Shown piece after piece: positions 1 to 5,294 of a stretch of 5,294 nt of DNA. Source of the DNA: Cytophagales bacterium (lineage in GTDB: Bacteria; Bacteroidota; Bacteroidia; Cytophagales; Spirosomataceae); the NCBI GenBank assembly GCA_028868395.1, contig JAGWUO010000102.1, positions 1 to 5,294 of the forward strand. Reading direction: 5' to 3'. The number at the start of each line of letters is the position of its first letter. Positions within the stretch are counted from its first letter, which is position 1. Made by a program: the position numbers and the translations under genes. The notes beneath the pieces were generated by a model. It had not been told where the DNA came from. It saw only the letters and a program-made list of their open reading frames with translations, and ran no database searches.

Positions 1-1
1 C

Positions 2-448
2 TGCGCCACTCCGGCCGAATTAAAAGAAGAAAACTTGCCGGAAGAAGAAGCCGGAAACGGAGATATGTCCATCGGATCCCGCTACATTAATGGTGTCAAT
101 GTAGTCAATTGGCCTATGGGTCGCGTATTGATGTCCTATTTTGCCGGATTTTATGTTCGCTTTATCACCGGAATGAAAGTGCAAGATGCTACTGCTGGAT
201 TCGTTTGTTATCGTAGAAAGACATTGGAAACTATTCCTTTGGACCAGATCAAATTTATCGGTTACGCATTCCAAGTAGAAATGAAATTCACCACCTGGAA
301 ATATGGCTTCAAACTCGTAGAAGTACCCATCATCTTTACTGATCGCACGAAAGGAACGAGTAAGATGTCGGCGAATATTTTTAAAGAAGCGATTTTTGGG
401 GTAATCCAAATGAAAGTCAATAGTTTGTTCAAGCGTTACCAAGCCTAA
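2..448 (+). CDS. Polyprenol-phosphate mannose synthase-like family 2 glycosyltransferase, C-terminal part (5' end cut by window)
   Basis: The enzyme probably moves a sugar, usually mannose from GDP-mannose, onto a polyprenyl phosphate at the cytoplasmic membrane face, supplying lipid-linked donors for envelope glycans. The frame is open from base 2 with no start inside, so only the last 148 residues are present and the nucleotide-sugar-binding half with its DxD motif lies upstream. Visible family signatures, numbered within the fragment, are DMSIGSRY near 22-29, NWPMGR near 36-41, DATAGFVCYRR near 62-72, the FIGYAFQVEMKF segment near 84-95, and EVPIIFTDRTKGTSKMS near 106-122. No hydrophobic C-terminal helix follows, as in short bacterial and eukaryotic Dpm1-type enzymes. 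An acidic stretch (ELKEENLPEEEAGNG) before the SIGSRY motif looks longer than usual. The TTG at 35 is not a true start, because homology continues upstream. Family assignment is firm; the exact sugar is inferred. Confidence 0.9.
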   Translation, partial: CATPAELKEENLPEEEAGNGDMSIGSRYINGVNVVNWPMGRVLMSYFAGFYVRFITGMKVQDATAGFVCYRRKTLETIPLDQIKFIGYAFQVEMKFTTWKYGFKLVEVPIIFTDRTKGTSKMSANIFKEAIFGVIQMKVNSLFKRYQA

Positions 449-449
449 T

Positions 450-989
450 ATGAGCTATACGGTCTTAAAATCTATTCATATCATATTCGTTGTCAGCTGG
501 TTTGCGGGCCTATTTTACCTACCCCGTTTGTTAGTCTACCACGCTGAATCACAAGCGAAGGAAGAACCAGAGAAAGGTATTTTGTCGAAGCAATTCGAGA
601 AGATGGAGAAAATCCTCTTCAATGCCATCATGATTCCAGCGATGTTCTTGACTTGGATCACAGGTTTTTCGTTAATATATGTGGCATGGCTAAGCAGCTT
701 CGGATCTCAAGGCTGGTTGCATTTGAAATTAGGCTTTGTGGTAGCCATCACAGTCTACCATTTTATTTGCCGACAACTTATTCTACAATTTAGAAAAGGG
801 AATTTTGTGCTATCTGGAAATCAATTGAGACTTTATAACGAAATAGCGACCATTCTTTTAGTGGCAGTGGTCTTCTTAGTGGTAGCAAAAAATACCTTAG
901 ACTGGATGTATGGATTAGGAGGATTTGTGATTTTCGCCATCGTCATCATGGCGGCAGTAACCATCGTAAAGAAAATGAGACACAGGTAA
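450..989 (+). CDS. hemJ: Protoporphyrinogen IX oxidase HemJ (CopD/UPF0093 family membrane protein)
   Basis: HemJ oxidises protoporphyrinogen IX to protoporphyrin IX, the next-to-last step of haem synthesis, in the cytoplasmic membrane; it replaces HemG or HemY in many bacteria. The 179-residue product is usual for the family. It shows the N-terminal signature H10-x6-W17-FAGLFYLPRL-x3-H31, the WLHLKL motif with H91, H104 in the third helix, and N130-E131. Five hydrophobic segments are visible at about 5-27, 55-80, 90-111, 131-147 and 155-173, with a charged loop (32-54) after the first and a basic KKMRHR tail. The ATG lies one base after the stop of the glycosyltransferase gene (TAATATG), so it is probably translated by coupling; there is no Shine-Dalgarno sequence, as is normal in Bacteroidota. 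No promoter or terminator of its own is seen, and its stop faces the smpB stop two bases away. Confidence 0.93.
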   Translation: MSYTVLKSIHIIFVVSWFAGLFYLPRLLVYHAESQAKEEPEKGILSKQFEKMEKILFNAIMIPAMFLTWITGFSLIYVAWLSSFGSQGWLHLKLGFVVAITVYHFICRQLILQFRKGNFVLSGNQLRLYNEIATILLVAVVFLVVAKNTLDWMYGLGGFVIFAIVIMAAVTIVKKMRHR

Positions 990-991
990 AA

Positions 992-1453
992 TTAGGACAT
1001 AGAGCGATCCATATCCCGTTTCACATCTTTTTCTTTAATGTCATCTCGTTTATCAAAGGTCTTTTTACCTTTCGATAGTGCAATGTTTAGTTTAGCATAG
1101 CCTTTATCTGAGATGAATAGACGAGTAGGAATAATGGTCAAACCCACATTCTTCAACTCCTTCTGTAATTTACCTAACTCGCGTTTGGATAATAGCAACT
1201 TGCGATCTCGTAATGGGTCATGGTTGTAATGCGTACCCTCGTCATAGGCAGAAATGTGCATATTGCGTACGAAGAGTTCGTCCTGAAAGAATAGACAATA
1301 CGCATCGGTTAAATTGGCTTTCCCTTGGCGGATCGATTTAATCTCGGTACCTGTCAATACCAATCCAGCCGTGAAGGTATCAATGAATGCATATTCAAAG
1401 GAAGCCCTACGGTTCTTGATTTCAACAGTCTTTTGGATTTTCTCTTTTGCCAT
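992..1453 (-). CDS. smpB: SsrA (tmRNA)-binding protein SmpB
   Basis: SmpB binds tmRNA and brings it to stalled ribosomes for trans-translation, which tags the nascent chain for breakdown and frees the ribosome. The 153-residue product fits the family. Motifs run in the expected order: N14-R-R-x3-FEY near the start, [24 protein letters not shown] (29-52), [23 protein letters not shown] (66-88) with H75-[13 protein letters not shown] (104-113), and the tail [16 protein letters not shown] with D134-K-R136. The last residues (KRDMDRSMS) form the basic tail that enters the empty mRNA channel. I chose the ATG at 1453, which gives [10 protein letters not shown]. An in-frame ATG ten codons upstream (1483) would lie inside a terminator hairpin and adds [10 protein letters not shown], which is unlike the family. 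The gene sits behind ompH but is separated from it by that terminator. The tmRNA gene is not in the window. Confidence 0.96.
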   Translation of the reverse strand: MAKEKIQKTVEIKNRRASFEYAFIDTFTAGLVLTGTEIKSIRQGKANLTDAYCLFFQDELFVRNMHISAYDEGTHYNHDPLRDRKLLLSKRELGKLQKELKNVGLTIIPTRLFISDKGYAKLNIALSKGKKTFDKRDDIKEKDVKRDMDRSMS

Positions 1454-1459
1454 TGGAAT

Positions 1460-1492
1460 AAAAAAAGCCACACAGCGAAACACTGCGTGGCT
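1460..1492 (-). terminator. Intrinsic terminator downstream of the OmpH-family gene
   Basis: Read on the minus strand, AGCCACGCAGTG, loop TTT, then CGCTGTGTGGCT form a 12-bp stem with two G-U wobbles, followed by a run of seven Ts (one inside the stem). The wobble positions become mismatches on the plus strand, and the T run lies on the minus-strand side, so the signal acts on minus-strand transcription. It begins 18 bases after the stop of the OmpH gene and its T run ends six bases before the smpB ATG. It therefore separates the two genes and leaves smpB hardly any leader. Confidence 0.88.
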
Positions 1493-1510
1493 AATTTAAG
1501 CTATAAGCTC

Positions 1511-2107
1511 TTATTTATCTTCTTTTTTGTCGCCTTTCGTTGCAGCGTACTCTTTGTTCAATCCATCGATGATTTTTTGTGTTACATCAACAGACGGATC
1601 CGCGAATAAAATACCGCCACCCACTTTAGAATAACCTAACACAAACTCATATTTATTTGCTTTGTTTGTCTTCGAGATATAGTCACGAATGTTGTTGTAC
1701 AACTCTTCGTTTTTCTTCGCTTGCTCTTGTCCTAACTCCGCTTGTTTTTGTTGTGAATATTGTTGCAATTGAGCACCCTTCTTTTTCAACATCATATCAG
1801 CAGCTTGCAACTCCGCTTGTGTCATGGCAGATGCACGTTGTTGAATTGCTTGCAATTCACCTTGTAATGCTTGCTCCTTTTGACCTAAATCAACTTGTAA
1901 ACGGTACCCTTTATTCTCAAACTCTTTTTGAGCGTCTTTGTAAAACTGGTAATTCGTTAGTAACGAATCCGAGTTTACGAATACAATACGTTTTCCATCA
2001 GCTGTCGAAGCACCTAAGCCTGTAGACGAGCTACCTGAATTTTGGTAAAATAAAAAAGCAATTGCGATGGTTAAAACGCCCAACCAAGCGTACGGTAAAT
2101 TTTTCAC
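1511..2107 (-). CDS. OmpH/Skp-family periplasmic chaperone
   Basis: Skp-type proteins hold unfolded outer-membrane proteins in the periplasm and pass them to the BAM complex. With the chosen GTG start the product has 198 residues: a short N-terminus and hydrophobic helix (about 6-21) that is a signal peptide or membrane anchor, a Ser/Gly linker (24-34), a beta strand IVFVNSDSLL (41-50), and a long Gln/Lys/Glu-rich coiled coil (about 55-145) forming the tentacle. A beta-rich return segment with YEFVLGYSKVGGGILFADPSVDVT (153-176) and a final helix with a Lys/Asp tail follow. This is the OmpH plan common in Bacteroidota. An open frame continues upstream to a TTG at 2140, but that codon lies within the likely -7 promoter element, and MKNLPYAWLGVL is a typical family N-terminus, so GTG at 2107 is preferred. 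Unlike many relatives it is not next to bamA. A terminator follows it. Confidence 0.88.
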   Translation of the reverse strand: MKNLPYAWLGVLTIAIAFLFYQNSGSSSTGLGASTADGKRIVFVNSDSLLTNYQFYKDAQKEFENKGYRLQVDLGQKEQALQGELQAIQQRASAMTQAELQAADMMLKKKGAQLQQYSQQKQAELGQEQAKKNEELYNNIRDYISKTNKANKYEFVLGYSKVGGGILFADPSVDVTQKIIDGLNKEYAATKGDKKEDK

Positions 2108-2137
2108 GTGTATTATTTTTATTAATTGGATTGACGG

Positions 2138-2145
2138 CAAATATA
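2138..2145 (-). promoter_or_regulatory. Bacteroidota -7 promoter element for the OmpH gene
   Basis: On the minus strand the octamer TATATTTG matches the Bacteroidota primary-sigma consensus TAnnTTTG at every fixed position. Transcription would begin near 2131, leaving an AT-rich leader of about 24 bases before the GTG at 2107. The -33 region is poor: a TTTTTAG tract at 2166-2172 is the closest thing to TTTG or TTG. The element lies in the 69-bp gap behind the small membrane-protein gene, so ompH can be transcribed separately from the acylase operon. Confidence 0.68.
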
Positions 2146-2176
2146 CAAGGTCTGTATCGTTTGTCCTAAAAATTTA

Positions 2177-2518
2177 TTATTTCTGTCTTAATCTAGCCCC
2201 AGCCCAAGTCCAAATGCCACTAAATAAGCCTCCTAGCACGCCAGTCAGAACAAATAAAGCAATCACATTCCCCTTAAGCGGGAAAACTTGAGCCATACGA
2301 CTAGGCAGTGTACTCGGGTGCTGTATATCAAGCCATAAGGCAGATACTACCCATAATACAAAACCGGCGATAAATCCAGTCAAAAAACTTGACTTCAAAG
2401 GCATATTTAACACAAAGGCAATTAGCCCAAAGGCCACACCCATCGCATACCAAGGCAGGTAAATCCCTACCAAGGCACCGATAACGATTAAAATGATACT
2501 ATAGATTAATTTGCTCAT
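2177..2518 (-). CDS. Small membrane protein of unknown function, coupled to the acylase gene
   Basis: I do not recognise a named family. The 113 residues are mostly hydrophobic, with probable helices at about 4-22, 24-39, 46-63 and 84-105. The longest polar stretch is D64-IQHPSTLPSRMAQVFPLKG-N84 between the third and fourth helices, and the C-terminus is basic (ARLRQK). Glycines are regularly spaced in the last helix (GVLGGLFSGIWTWAG), which suggests tight helix packing. No catalytic motif or transporter signature is visible. The ATG comes three bases after the stop of the penicillin-acylase gene, with no room for a promoter, so co-transcription and coupled translation are very likely. No clear terminator follows. 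It is a real gene on length, membrane-protein composition and spacing; its function is open. Confidence 0.8.
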   Translation of the reverse strand: MSKLIYSIILIVIGALVGIYLPWYAMGVAFGLIAFVLNMPLKSSFLTGFIAGFVLWVVSALWLDIQHPSTLPSRMAQVFPLKGNVIALFVLTGVLGGLFSGIWTWAGARLRQK

Positions 2519-2521
2519 GGC

Positions 2522-4957
2522 TTATTTCGATAAAGTGATTTTCTTGCGTAAACGATTTGATTTTTGATCCGGTGATTCAAGGTATAAAAGAGGCTTTAGC
2601 TCTCCTTTGGCCCATGTATCAATCAAATCATCATAATGACTGCTGCCCGGATTTCCTGACTGCCCCCCTGGGTATACCCCATAGGCTCTCGGCTTACCTT
2701 CTTTCGAAAGCTCTACCACTAAACGCCACGATGGACCTGTTTTAGTAGTTGAGGCATTCACGATGGTTCCGCCTCCGCCAATCGGGATATTCAAACGAGA
2801 CAAAGCATCCATACCTGGAATCAAGTGACGAACCCCGGTTTGTTTATGCTTATACCAGGCCCATTCCGGCCCTTGAGGACCGTGTTGTTTCACCAAGGTA
2901 TCTACGTTCGCTTGCAAAGACTTCATGATGATATCGGACATCGATTCTTTAGCAGGCGTCTTTGTATCATCCCACCAGCGAGCAGTCGGCTCTGATTTGA
3001 TCAGCTGAATCGTTCGGTCCATCGAAGGACGACTCATTGGCACTTTTTCATCTGCGGAGAATTCATCATCCCAAAGGCAATTCTGCAAAGTCAACACCCA
3101 GTTTTCGAAAATGGTGGCTCCCACAGATTCAGGGCTATTCACTAAATTCCACGATTTCAAGGCTGCGATGGCTTTCGATTGAGCCGCGTTTGGTGATTTC
3201 ACCTGAGCAAAAAGCAAAGGCAATAACTCGCGCGCACGGATGTTAAAGTTATCGTTTTGGAGACCTCGTAAGGAATCCATGGTGATTTTTTCCATCACCG
3301 CTAGACGCTCATTAATGCGACGACCACGTTCAGATGGCGCATATTGCCAGCCTAAATAATACGGATACGACGGATCTGTTGAGAATTGATTCGCCGAACT
3401 CACGAAACCGCGAGCCGGATTCAACACGTGAGGATTGTGCGCCTGAGGGATAAATCCTTGCCAATCAGCCGCGGCATCCGTTCCATCTAATAAATACTTC
3501 CCTTGCAATTTCGACTTCAAAGGGAACTTACCGTTCACCCATAAAGCGATATCGCCTTCATTACTAGCAAACACGAAATTTTGTGCTGGAGCAGAGTAGA
3601 AAGTCAACGCCTTTTTATAGTCTTCGTAATTCTTCGCGCGGTTCAATTGATAGAATGTCGTTAACTCTTGTGATTTCTCGTGGGCAATCCAACGCAAGGC
3701 ATGGCCTACCGGAATATTCGAGCGGAACGGTTTTTCATGTGATAAATACACAACAGGCCCGTGATGTGTGAAGAAGATCGTATCAACCATGTCCTTCTTG
3801 CCTTTAATCTTAAAGGTTTCGATGCGCATCGTTGTTTTCTTCCATTTGCCATCGTGCCAATATTCCTGCTTCGAAGCATCTTTGAACTTGACTTGGTACC
3901 AATCTAAGACATCGGAACCTACGTTAGTCACACCCCAAGCCACATTTTTATTGAATCCAATGATAACGTTGGGTGTTCCTGGCATGGTTGAACCATAGAC
4001 GTTTACGCCTGGAGCAACTAACTGCATTTGGTACCAAATCGATGGCAAAGACAAGGTCAAGTGCGGGTCATTGGCTAAAATAGGCAAGCCTGATACTGTC
4101 TTGTTTCCTGAAACGGCCCAGTTATTCGAACCAATGTTAGGGTCCTTTTCTGGTGTAGACATCGAGCTTCCTAAACCCGTGAAGTCTGCGGGTGCCGCAG
4201 GAATGGGTACCGGTTTGAAATCAACTGGAGATCCTACCGGAATGATCGGGCTTTCTTGGAATGGATAATTAGGGAACAAATCCTCAGCTACCTCTCTGCC
4301 ATATTTGCGCAAGATGTTCGTCATTTTTAAATCGTCCGTCCCGGAAGCTAATACGAAGGACATATTCTTCAAAAACAATGCGCTCTTAATAGGTGTCCAA
4401 GGTTCCGGACGGTAGTTTAATAATTTGTATTCCAAAGGCAAATGACGATCTGATAAAGACCCGATGTAGGCATTTACCCCTGCTGAATACGCTTCCAGCG
4501 CCATTTTGGCTGCAGGATCTTGTTGCATTCCTTCGAAGGATTTTTCCGCGCCATACACAGAACCCATTCTGCGCTGGAATTGATCAGAAGCGATTCCTTT
4601 TTCTCCTACAATTTCAGAGATGCGACCACCTGCAAAATGCGTTTGAAATTCCATTTGCCACAAACGGTCTTTGGCCGTCAAATAACCTTGAGCCAAATAA
4701 AGGTCATGATCATCCTGAGCAAAAACGTGTGGCACACCCATTTCGTCATACACGACTTGAACGGGTTGATGTAGTCCGTCGATTTGCAAGGTTTCTTCTG
4801 TGGGTTCGCCTGAATCTGGGCTTTCGGCATTCATCCAAAATCCGTGAAAAGGACTGAATATTTTTCCGATTGGCGGGATGGTTCCCCAGCTTTGGTTCAT
4901 CGCATAAGTTAAAAACAGGGCGATTACCAGAGGAAAAGCAGATTTAATGATTTTCAT
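2522..4957 (-). CDS. Penicillin acylase family protein (exported, self-cleaving Ntn hydrolase, peptidase family S45)
   Basis: Family members hydrolyse amide bonds of acylated compounds such as beta-lactams, N-acyl-homoserine lactones, N-acyl amino acids or lipoamides; the substrate here cannot be told. The 811-residue precursor has a hydrophobic N-terminal segment (7-19), then the alpha-chain signature DEMGVPHVFAQDDHDLYLAQGYLTAKDRLWQME (71-103). The processing site is G276/S277 in IGSNNWAVSG; S277 should become the N-terminal nucleophile of the beta chain. Counting S277 as B1, D349 and D352 (GSDVLDW) fall exactly where the calcium ligands AspB73 and AspB76 of Escherichia coli penicillin G acylase lie, and E176 (LPLEY) is a likely third ligand. 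N523 in VSSANQ is a candidate for the oxyanion-hole Asn. The C-terminal signature YPGGQSGNPGSSHYDD is at 762-777. All key residues are present, so it should be active. The gene is first in an operon with a small membrane protein and divergent from a glycosylasparaginase gene. Confidence 0.95.
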   Translation of the reverse strand: MKIIKSAFPLVIALFLTYAMNQSWGTIPPIGKIFSPFHGFWMNAESPDSGEPTEETLQIDGLHQPVQVVYDEMGVPHVFAQDDHDLYLAQGYLTAKDRLWQMEFQTHFAGGRISEIVGEKGIASDQFQRRMGSVYGAEKSFEGMQQDPAAKMALEAYSAGVNAYIGSLSDRHLPLEYKLLNYRPEPWTPIKSALFLKNMSFVLASGTDDLKMTNILRKYGREVAEDLFPNYPFQESPIIPVGSPVDFKPVPIPAAPADFTGLGSSMSTPEKDPNIGSNNWAVSGNKTVSGLPILANDPHLTLSLPSIWYQMQLVAPGVNVYGSTMPGTPNVIIGFNKNVAWGVTNVGSDVLDWYQVKFKDASKQEYWHDGKWKKTTMRIETFKIKGKKDMVDTIFFTHHGPVVYLSHEKPFRSNIPVGHALRWIAHEKSQELTTFYQLNRAKNYEDYKKALTFYSAPAQNFVFASNEGDIALWVNGKFPLKSKLQGKYLLDGTDAAADWQGFIPQAHNPHVLNPARGFVSSANQFSTDPSYPYYLGWQYAPSERGRRINERLAVMEKITMDSLRGLQNDNFNIRARELLPLLFAQVKSPNAAQSKAIAALKSWNLVNSPESVGATIFENWVLTLQNCLWDDEFSADEKVPMSRPSMDRTIQLIKSEPTARWWDDTKTPAKESMSDIIMKSLQANVDTLVKQHGPQGPEWAWYKHKQTGVRHLIPGMDALSRLNIPIGGGGTIVNASTTKTGPSWRLVVELSKEGKPRAYGVYPGGQSGNPGSSHYDDLIDTWAKGELKPLLYLESPDQKSNRLRKKITLSK

Positions 4958-5014
4958 TGATGAAATAGGGGTAGATAAATGAAATATCCGAAGATTTTTT
5001 TCTATTTTAGAAAG

Positions 5015-5032
5015 ACAATTTTACAAAATTGT
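5015..5032. repeat. Perfect 18-bp palindrome, possible operator
   Basis: ACAATTTT-AC-AAAATTGT consists of two perfect 8-base inverted arms around a two-base centre. It lies between two divergent genes, and its right end overlaps the TTGTTG taken as the -33 region of the glycosylasparaginase promoter. A dimeric repressor bound here could block that promoter and perhaps the opposite one. A loop of two bases makes an RNA hairpin unlikely, so a protein-binding site is the better reading. The arms are AT-rich and a chance occurrence cannot be excluded. Confidence 0.5.
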
Positions 5033-5060
5033 TGCATTACACCCAAATAAATTATCTTTA
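5029..5060 (+). promoter_or_regulatory. Likely promoter of the glycosylasparaginase gene
   Basis: TATCTTTA at 5053-5060 matches the Bacteroidota -7 consensus TAnnTTTG at all but the last base. Two tandem TTG trimers (5029-5034) lie 18 to 21 bases upstream, the spacing expected of a -33 TTTG/TTG element. Transcription would start near 5065, so the message would be almost leaderless before the ATG at 5068. That short leader is the main reason for doubt. Confidence 0.5.
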
Positions 5061-5067
5061 AAGCTAT

Positions 5068-5294
5068 ATGAAAAGACGCACCTTCCTTCAAACCTCCACC
5101 CTTTTAGGCGCTAGCCTGGGAGCAACCGCCCAAGCACCTACATCCGAGCCGCTGATTATAGCGACTTGGAAAAATGAAAAAGCGACCATCGCGGGTTGGA
5201 ATAAATTGATGGAAACAGGCAAAGCGCTCGATGGCGTCGAAGCAGGTGCACGCATCCCGGAAGCAGATCCCAATGACACTTCGGTGGGTTACGG
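5068..5294 (+). CDS. Glycosylasparaginase (N4-(beta-N-acetylglucosaminyl)-L-asparaginase), N-terminal part, Tat-exported; 3' end cut by window
   Basis: The enzyme splits the GlcNAc-Asn bond of N-glycosylated asparagine after glycan and peptide removal; it is an Ntn hydrolase that cleaves itself before a catalytic Thr. Only 75 complete codons lie in the window, with no stop. The start KRRTFLQTS fits a twin-arginine signal (R3-R4), followed by the hydrophobic TLLGASLGATA; A19-T20-A21 is a plausible signal-peptidase site. The mature part follows the family closely: PLIIATW (28-34), GWNKLMETGKALDGVEAG (43-60), and DPNDTSVGYG, compared with the DPxxxSVGYGG of bacterial and SVGFGG of human aspartylglucosaminidase. 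T33-W34 matches the conserved TW near the mature N-terminus. The self-cleavage HDT motif lies beyond the window edge, so activity cannot be judged. It is transcribed away from the acylase gene across a 110-bp gap. A general isoaspartyl peptidase/asparaginase of the same superfamily is less likely because of the SVGYG motif. Confidence 0.9.
   Translation, partial: MKRRTFLQTSTLLGASLGATAQAPTSEPLIIATWKNEKATIAGWNKLMETGKALDGVEAGARIPEADPNDTSVGY

Larger units (their letters stand above)
4958..5067. promoter_or_regulatory. Divergent control region between acylase and glycosylasparaginase genes
   Basis: These 110 AT-rich bases separate the two divergent starts and must hold both promoters. For the plus-strand gene a plausible promoter is seen (5029-5060). 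For the acylase no strong Bacteroidota promoter stands out: minus-strand TTTATTTG at 5044-5051 and CAATTTTG at 5024-5031 each miss TAnnTTTG by one base and lack a well-placed -33 element. The minus-strand A tract (4995-5001) might help as an upstream or leader element. A perfect palindrome lies at 5015-5032. Confidence 0.6.

Noticed and set aside
20..442. Minus-strand open frame of 140 codons opposite the glycosyltransferase
   Set aside because: The plus-strand product is a clear glycosyltransferase; the antisense frame shows no family features.
1454..1483. Upstream in-frame ATG for smpB giving an extra [10 protein letters not shown]
   Set aside because: The codon lies inside the terminator hairpin, and the added residues do not resemble SmpB N-termini; MAKEK at 1453 does.
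2108..2140. TTG start at 2140 for the OmpH gene
   Set aside because: It overlaps the perfect -7 promoter element, and the eleven added residues do not look like the start of a signal peptide.
4393..4857. Plus-strand open frame of 154 codons
   Set aside because: It lies fully antisense to the acylase gene, has no recognisable domain, and has the irregular composition of a shadow frame. Other plus-strand frames within 2557-4774 are rejected for the same reason.
4993..5001. T run in the divergent gap as a possible terminator
   Set aside because: No GC-rich stem precedes it on either strand, and no gene ends towards it.
5024..5051. Acylase promoter at minus-strand TTTATTTG or CAATTTTG
   Set aside because: Each is one base off the -7 consensus, but neither has a TTG or TTTG at the right distance; too weak to list as a promoter.
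5088..5279. Minus-strand open frame opposite the glycosylasparaginase start
   Set aside because: The plus strand encodes a clear Tat signal and glycosylasparaginase motifs; the opposite frame is Ala/Ser/Val-rich shadow sequence.
1..5294. Mobile element, CRISPR array, tRNA/rRNA/tmRNA gene or defence system
   Set aside because: No transposase or integrase, terminal repeats, direct-repeat arrays, tRNA-like folds or nuclease/toxin genes were seen; the genes are typical chromosomal ones without breaks.

Overview
The window looks like ordinary chromosomal DNA of a Bacteroidota species, probably a Cytophagales/Flavobacteriia-type aerobe. The evidence is the close-to-consensus Bacteroidota promoter element (TAnnTTTG) in front of the OmpH gene, AT-rich start regions without Shine-Dalgarno sequences, and the protein families: HemJ, a stand-alone Bacteroidota-style OmpH, and a Tat-exported glycosylasparaginase. 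The genus cannot be fixed from the sequence alone. Coding density is high, and no RNA gene, insertion sequence, CRISPR array or phage remnant is visible.

Layout. (1) Plus strand, 2-989: the 3' part of a polyprenol-phosphate mannose synthase-like glycosyltransferase, followed one base later by hemJ (protoporphyrinogen IX oxidase). (2) Minus strand, 992-2107: smpB, whose stop lies two bases from the hemJ stop, and upstream of it an OmpH/Skp-type periplasmic chaperone. A strong intrinsic terminator (1460-1492) sits between these two genes, and a good promoter precedes ompH. (3) Minus strand, 2177-4957: a large penicillin-acylase-family Ntn hydrolase with a small four-helix membrane protein three bases behind it, probably one operon. 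(4) Plus strand, 5068-end: the start of a Tat-exported N4-(beta-N-acetylglucosaminyl)-L-asparaginase, cut by the window edge and divergent from the acylase.

How the genes relate. Most products act at or across the envelope: lipid-linked sugar donor synthesis, haem synthesis at the inner membrane, outer-membrane protein chaperoning, and two exported self-cleaving amidohydrolases. The two hydrolases share a 110-bp divergent control region with a perfect 18-bp palindrome that overlaps a predicted -33 element, which suggests joint control of amide or glycoprotein scavenging (inference). SmpB belongs to ribosome rescue and appears to be there by chromosomal position only.

I saw no convincing sign of an undescribed multi-gene system. 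The points most worth checking are the shared control region of the two Ntn hydrolases, the uncharacterised membrane protein coupled to the acylase, and the terminator that leaves smpB almost no room for a promoter of its own.
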